From contig CABRZA010000098.1 in the NCBI GenBank assembly GCA_902475285.1, positions 1 through 8,987 on the forward strand: a stretch of 8,987 bases of DNA, given 5' to 3'. Each line of letters starts with the position of its first letter. Within the stretch, counting starts at the first letter, position 1. Source of the DNA: an uncultured Porphyromonadaceae bacterium (GTDB lineage: Bacteria; Bacteroidota; Bacteroidia; Bacteroidales; Muribaculaceae). Of the stretch, positions 7,187 through 8,987 are shown piece by piece. The notes under the pieces were generated by a model. That model worked only from the letters and a program-made list of their open reading frames with translations, made no database searches and was not told the origin of the DNA. A program made the translations under genes and the position numbers.

Positions 7187-7231
7187 CTCTGACTAACGAA
7201 CACAAAACCAAGATTTTAAATACAACTCGTT

Positions 7232-8524
7232 ATGAAAATCGCAAAAATTATCGGCCGTGAGGTCCTCGACTCGCGCGGCAACCCCACTGTCGAAGTCGAC
7301 GTAATCCTCGAAAGCGGCGCACGCGGCCGCGCTTCCGTGCCCTCCGGCGCATCCACCGGCGTCAACGAAGCCCTCGAGCTCCGCGACGGCGACAAGAGCC
7401 GCTACATGGGCAAAGGCGTCCTCAAGGCTGTCGCAAACGTCAACGGCCCCATCGCTGCCGCTCTCGTAGGCATGAGCGCACTCGATCAGATCAAGATCGA
7501 CGAAACTATGCTCGCCCTCGACGGTACCGACACAAAGAGCAACCTCGGCGCAAACGCCATCCTCGGTGTTTCCCTCGCCGTTGCTAAGGCCGCTGCCGAC
7601 TACCTCGACCTCCCCCTCTACAAATACATCGGCGGTTGCAACACCTACGTTCTCCCCGTACCCATGATGAACATCATCAACGGCGGCGCTCACTCCGATG
7701 CCCCCATCTGCTTCCAGGAATTCATGATTCGCCCCATCGGCGCAACATCCTTCCACGAAGGCATCCGCATGGGCACCGAGGTGTTCCACAACCTCAAGGC
7801 TGTCCTCAAAGAGCGCAACCTCAGCACAGCCGTTGGCGACGAAGGCGGCTTCGCTCCCACTCTCGACGGCACCGAAGATGCCCTCAACGTAATCATCAAG
7901 GCCATCGAGCGCGCCGGCTATGTGCCCGGTCGCGACATCACAATCGGCCTCGACTGCGCTTCCTCCGAGTTCTACAAGAACGGTGTATACGACTACACCT
8001 GGAAGCAGGGCCCCGACGCTCCCAAGCTCACCAGCGCACAGCAGGCTGAGTTCCTCAAGAAACTCGTTGAAGAATTCCCCATCGACTCCATCGAAGACGG
8101 CATGGCCGAAGGCGACTGGGAAGGCTGGAAAATCCTCACCGACCTCATCGGCGACCGCTGCCAGCTCGTTGGCGACGACCTCTTCGTCACCAACGTCAAG
8201 TACCTCGAAAAAGGCATCGAGCTCGGCTGCGCAAACTCCATCCTCGTTAAGGTTAACCAGATCGGTTCGCTCACCGAAACCCTCCGCGCCGTCGAACTCG
8301 CTCAGCGCAACGGCTACACCGCTGTCATCTCCCACCGCTCCGGTGAGACCGAAGACGCAACCATCGCCGACATCGCCGTCGCTACCAACGCCGGACAGAT
8401 CAAGACCGGTTCCGCTTCGCGCTCCGACCGTATGGCCAAGTACAACCAGCTCCTCCGCATCGAAGAAGAGCTCGGCGACGCTGCCCGCTACGGCTACGGC
8501 AAGAAGACCCGCCGTCCCGAATAA
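7232..8524 (+). CDS. eno: Enolase (phosphopyruvate hydratase)
   Basis: The 430-residue full-length cytoplasmic enzyme interconverts 2-phosphoglycerate and phosphoenolpyruvate in glycolysis. The N-terminal fold is clear from REVLDSRGNPTVEV (9-22) and the mobile loop SVPSGASTG (35-43). Expected catalytic residues by family alignment are E204 in GDEGGF and K340 in the signature ILVKVNQIGSLTET (337-350). Mg ligands are D241 (GLDCASSEF), E288 (SIEDG) and D315 (LVGDD). H154 (GGAHSDAP) and SHRSGETED (367-375) complete the active site. Length is normal and nothing is missing. The ATG at 7232 sits in an A-rich leader without a Shine-Dalgarno sequence, as expected in Bacteroidota. Codons are strongly biased to C-ending forms, fitting a highly expressed gene. 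It has its own promoter-like box, 5' hairpin and terminator, so it looks monocistronic. Confidence 0.99.
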   Translation: MKIAKIIGREVLDSRGNPTVEVDVILESGARGRASVPSGASTGVNEALELRDGDKSRYMGKGVLKAVANVNGPIAAALVGMSALDQIKIDETMLALDGTDTKSNLGANAILGVSLAVAKAAADYLDLPLYKYIGGCNTYVLPVPMMNIINGGAHSDAPICFQEFMIRPIGATSFHEGIRMGTEVFHNLKAVLKERNLSTAVGDEGGFAPTLDGTEDALNVIIKAIERAGYVPGRDITIGLDCASSEFYKNGVYDYTWKQGPDAPKLTSAQQAEFLKKLVEEFPIDSIEDGMAEGDWEGWKILTDLIGDRCQLVGDDLFVTNVKYLEKGIELGCANSILVKVNQIGSLTETLRAVELAQRNGYTAVISHRSGETEDATIADIAVATNAGQIKTGSASRSDRMAKYNQLLRIEEELGDAARYGYGKKTRRPE

Positions 8525-8541
8525 TACATCCTCCTTCATAC

Positions 8542-8567
8542 AAGCGCGCCCCACGGCGCGCTTTTTT
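8542..8567 (+). terminator. Rho-independent terminator of eno
   Basis: AAGCGCGCC (8542-8550) pairs with GGCGCGCTT (8555-8563) around a CCAC loop, giving a 9-bp GC-rich stem followed by a run of six T residues (8562-8567). It starts 18 bases after the enolase stop. Confidence 0.93.
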
Positions 8568-8636
8568 ATTTCCTCCTCACTCCAAACAGAGATCCCCTCT
8601 GTGCGAGCTTTTCTATCCATTATATAATATAATCCA

Positions 8637-8655
8637 GCTCGCGTGCAGCGCGAGC
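8637..8655. repeat. Short GC-rich inverted repeat at the left edge of the repeat cluster
   Basis: GCTCGCG (8637-8643) and CGCGAGC (8649-8655) form a perfect 7-bp stem with loop TGCAG. It abuts the first full CTCTGTG block. GCTCGC can alternatively pair with GCGAGC at 8603-8608, part of a partial repeat copy (CCTCTGTGCGAG, 8596-8607), across an AT-rich stretch. There is no T-run, so it is not a typical terminator. Confidence 0.5.
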
Positions 8656-8902
8656 CTCTCTGTGCTCTCTGTGCCTCTGTGTGATTTGTTTTTAAACGAG
8701 CCGCCCAAAAAATCTCCGTGTCTCCGTGCGCTCCGTGCGAGTATCCACACCTGTTGCAAAAAATTCACTGCGCCCTCTGCGCCTCTGCGTGATATTTTTT
8801 TCACCGGCCGTCAAAAAATTCTCCGTGTCTCCGTGTCCTCCGTGCGAGTATCCCCGCCAGCCACCAAATAATCTCCTCTGTGCCCTCTGTGCCTCTGTGT
8901 GA
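8655..8902. repeat. Cluster of five alternating CTCTGTG/CTCCGTG interspersed repeats
   Basis: Five pyrimidine-start blocks of 27-33 bases are built from degenerate 8-10-base words (CTCTGTG, CTCCGTG or CTCTGCG). Class 1 blocks end in GTGA: 8655-8684, 8766-8792 and 8873-8902. Class 2 blocks end in GTGCGAGTATCC: 8714-8746 and 8821-8853; these two differ at only 2 of 33 positions. Spacers alternate 29, 19, 28 and 19 bases. Blocks 2 to 5 are each preceded by an A-rich tract: AAAAAAT in three cases, AAATAAT in the last. A partial copy lies at 8596-8607. The cluster follows the eno terminator. Translations in both directions give HRGTESTE-, RRGAEGA- or VSVSSVRV-like strings, which I recognise as typical spurious products of such repeats in unrelated bacteria. 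No protein-coding gene is credible between 8525 and 8987. Confidence 0.85.
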
Positions 8903-8932
8903 GAATTATAGCACTCAAACGCCGATTTCGCA

Positions 8933-8969
8933 AGTGTTAAATTAGTGTTAAAAGCCGCGAAAAATTTGC
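8933..8969 (+). promoter_or_regulatory. Possible regulatory region of a gene right of the window
   Basis: AGTGTTAAA occurs twice in direct orientation (8933-8941 and 8944-8952), 11 bases apart, about one helical turn. CGAAAAATTTGC follows at 8958-8969; the same 12-mer occurs ahead of eno at 7110-7121. This suggests a promoter or operator region of a gene beyond the right edge, but no full TAnnTTTG box is present and the gene cannot be seen. Confidence 0.3.
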
Positions 8970-8987
8970 TCAGACCGGAATCTCGCC

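Noticed and set aside
7193..8620. 475-codon minus-strand ORF covering all of eno
   Set aside because: It is the antisense shadow of a highly biased, GC3-rich gene and runs into the terminator. The enolase on the plus strand is unambiguous.
8613..8804. Minus-strand ORF of 63 codons with HRGTESTE and RRGAEGA strings
   Set aside because: It is a translation of the repeat blocks; it has no independent start context and is the typical spurious product of such repeats.
8662..8871. Plus-strand ORF of 69 codons over the repeats
   Set aside because: Same cause: the repeat words keep a frame open. Low-complexity product with no family resemblance.
8655..8902. CRISPR array: five ~30-base repeats separated by 19-29 base spacers
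   Set aside because: The repeats are degenerate and of two classes, each block is internally repetitive, two spacers resemble each other, and no cas gene is in the window. A repeat finder could still flag it falsely.

Overview
The window looks like chromosomal DNA of a GC-rich gut-type Bacteroidales bacterium, most likely a Muribaculaceae (S24-7) relative. The evidence is indirect. There is no Shine-Dalgarno sequence ahead of the genes. Promoter-like boxes match the Bacteroidota TAnnTTTG form. There are a secreted GH9 glucanase, a PepSY-like lipoprotein and a secreted amidase whose C-terminus (YYNLQGIRV...GIYIVRQG) resembles sorting tails common in this order. Third codon positions are strongly C/G rich. 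I cannot assign a genus.

Layout. At 1-309 (+) is the 3' end of a gene entering from the left edge; it is less GC-rich, rich in Cys and aromatic residues, and unrecognised. It converges on a minus-strand pair, 2982 down to 341: cdsA (phosphatidate cytidylyltransferase) followed by a GH9 glycoside hydrolase, joined by a 4-base ATGA overlap. A divergent promoter region (about 2983-3140) separates this pair from a plus-strand pair. That pair is an exported TolB-like beta-propeller protein (3141-3983) and, 9 bases on, a large multidomain N-acetylmuramoyl-L-alanine amidase (3993-6488). A strong stem-loop terminator (6510-6543) follows. A short PepSY-like lipoprotein lies on the minus strand (6542-6970). 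Then comes eno, enolase (7232-8524), with a promoter-like box, a perfect hairpin at the expected mRNA 5' end and a clear terminator (8542-8567).

The last 420 bases hold no credible gene. They carry a cluster of degenerate repeats built from CTCTGTG/CTCCGTG words, about 30 bases each. Two sequence classes alternate every 52-59 bases, and four of the five blocks are preceded by an A-rich tract. This is the least ordinary part of the window. It is not a canonical CRISPR array, and its small ORFs look spurious.

How the genes fit together. eno (glycolysis) and cdsA (CDP-diacylglycerol for phospholipids) are housekeeping genes. The GH9 enzyme, propeller protein, amidase and lipoprotein are predicted to be exported and to act on glycan, peptidoglycan or the cell envelope. 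The propeller and amidase probably form one transcript, and so do cdsA and GH9. No complete new defence or mobile system is visible.
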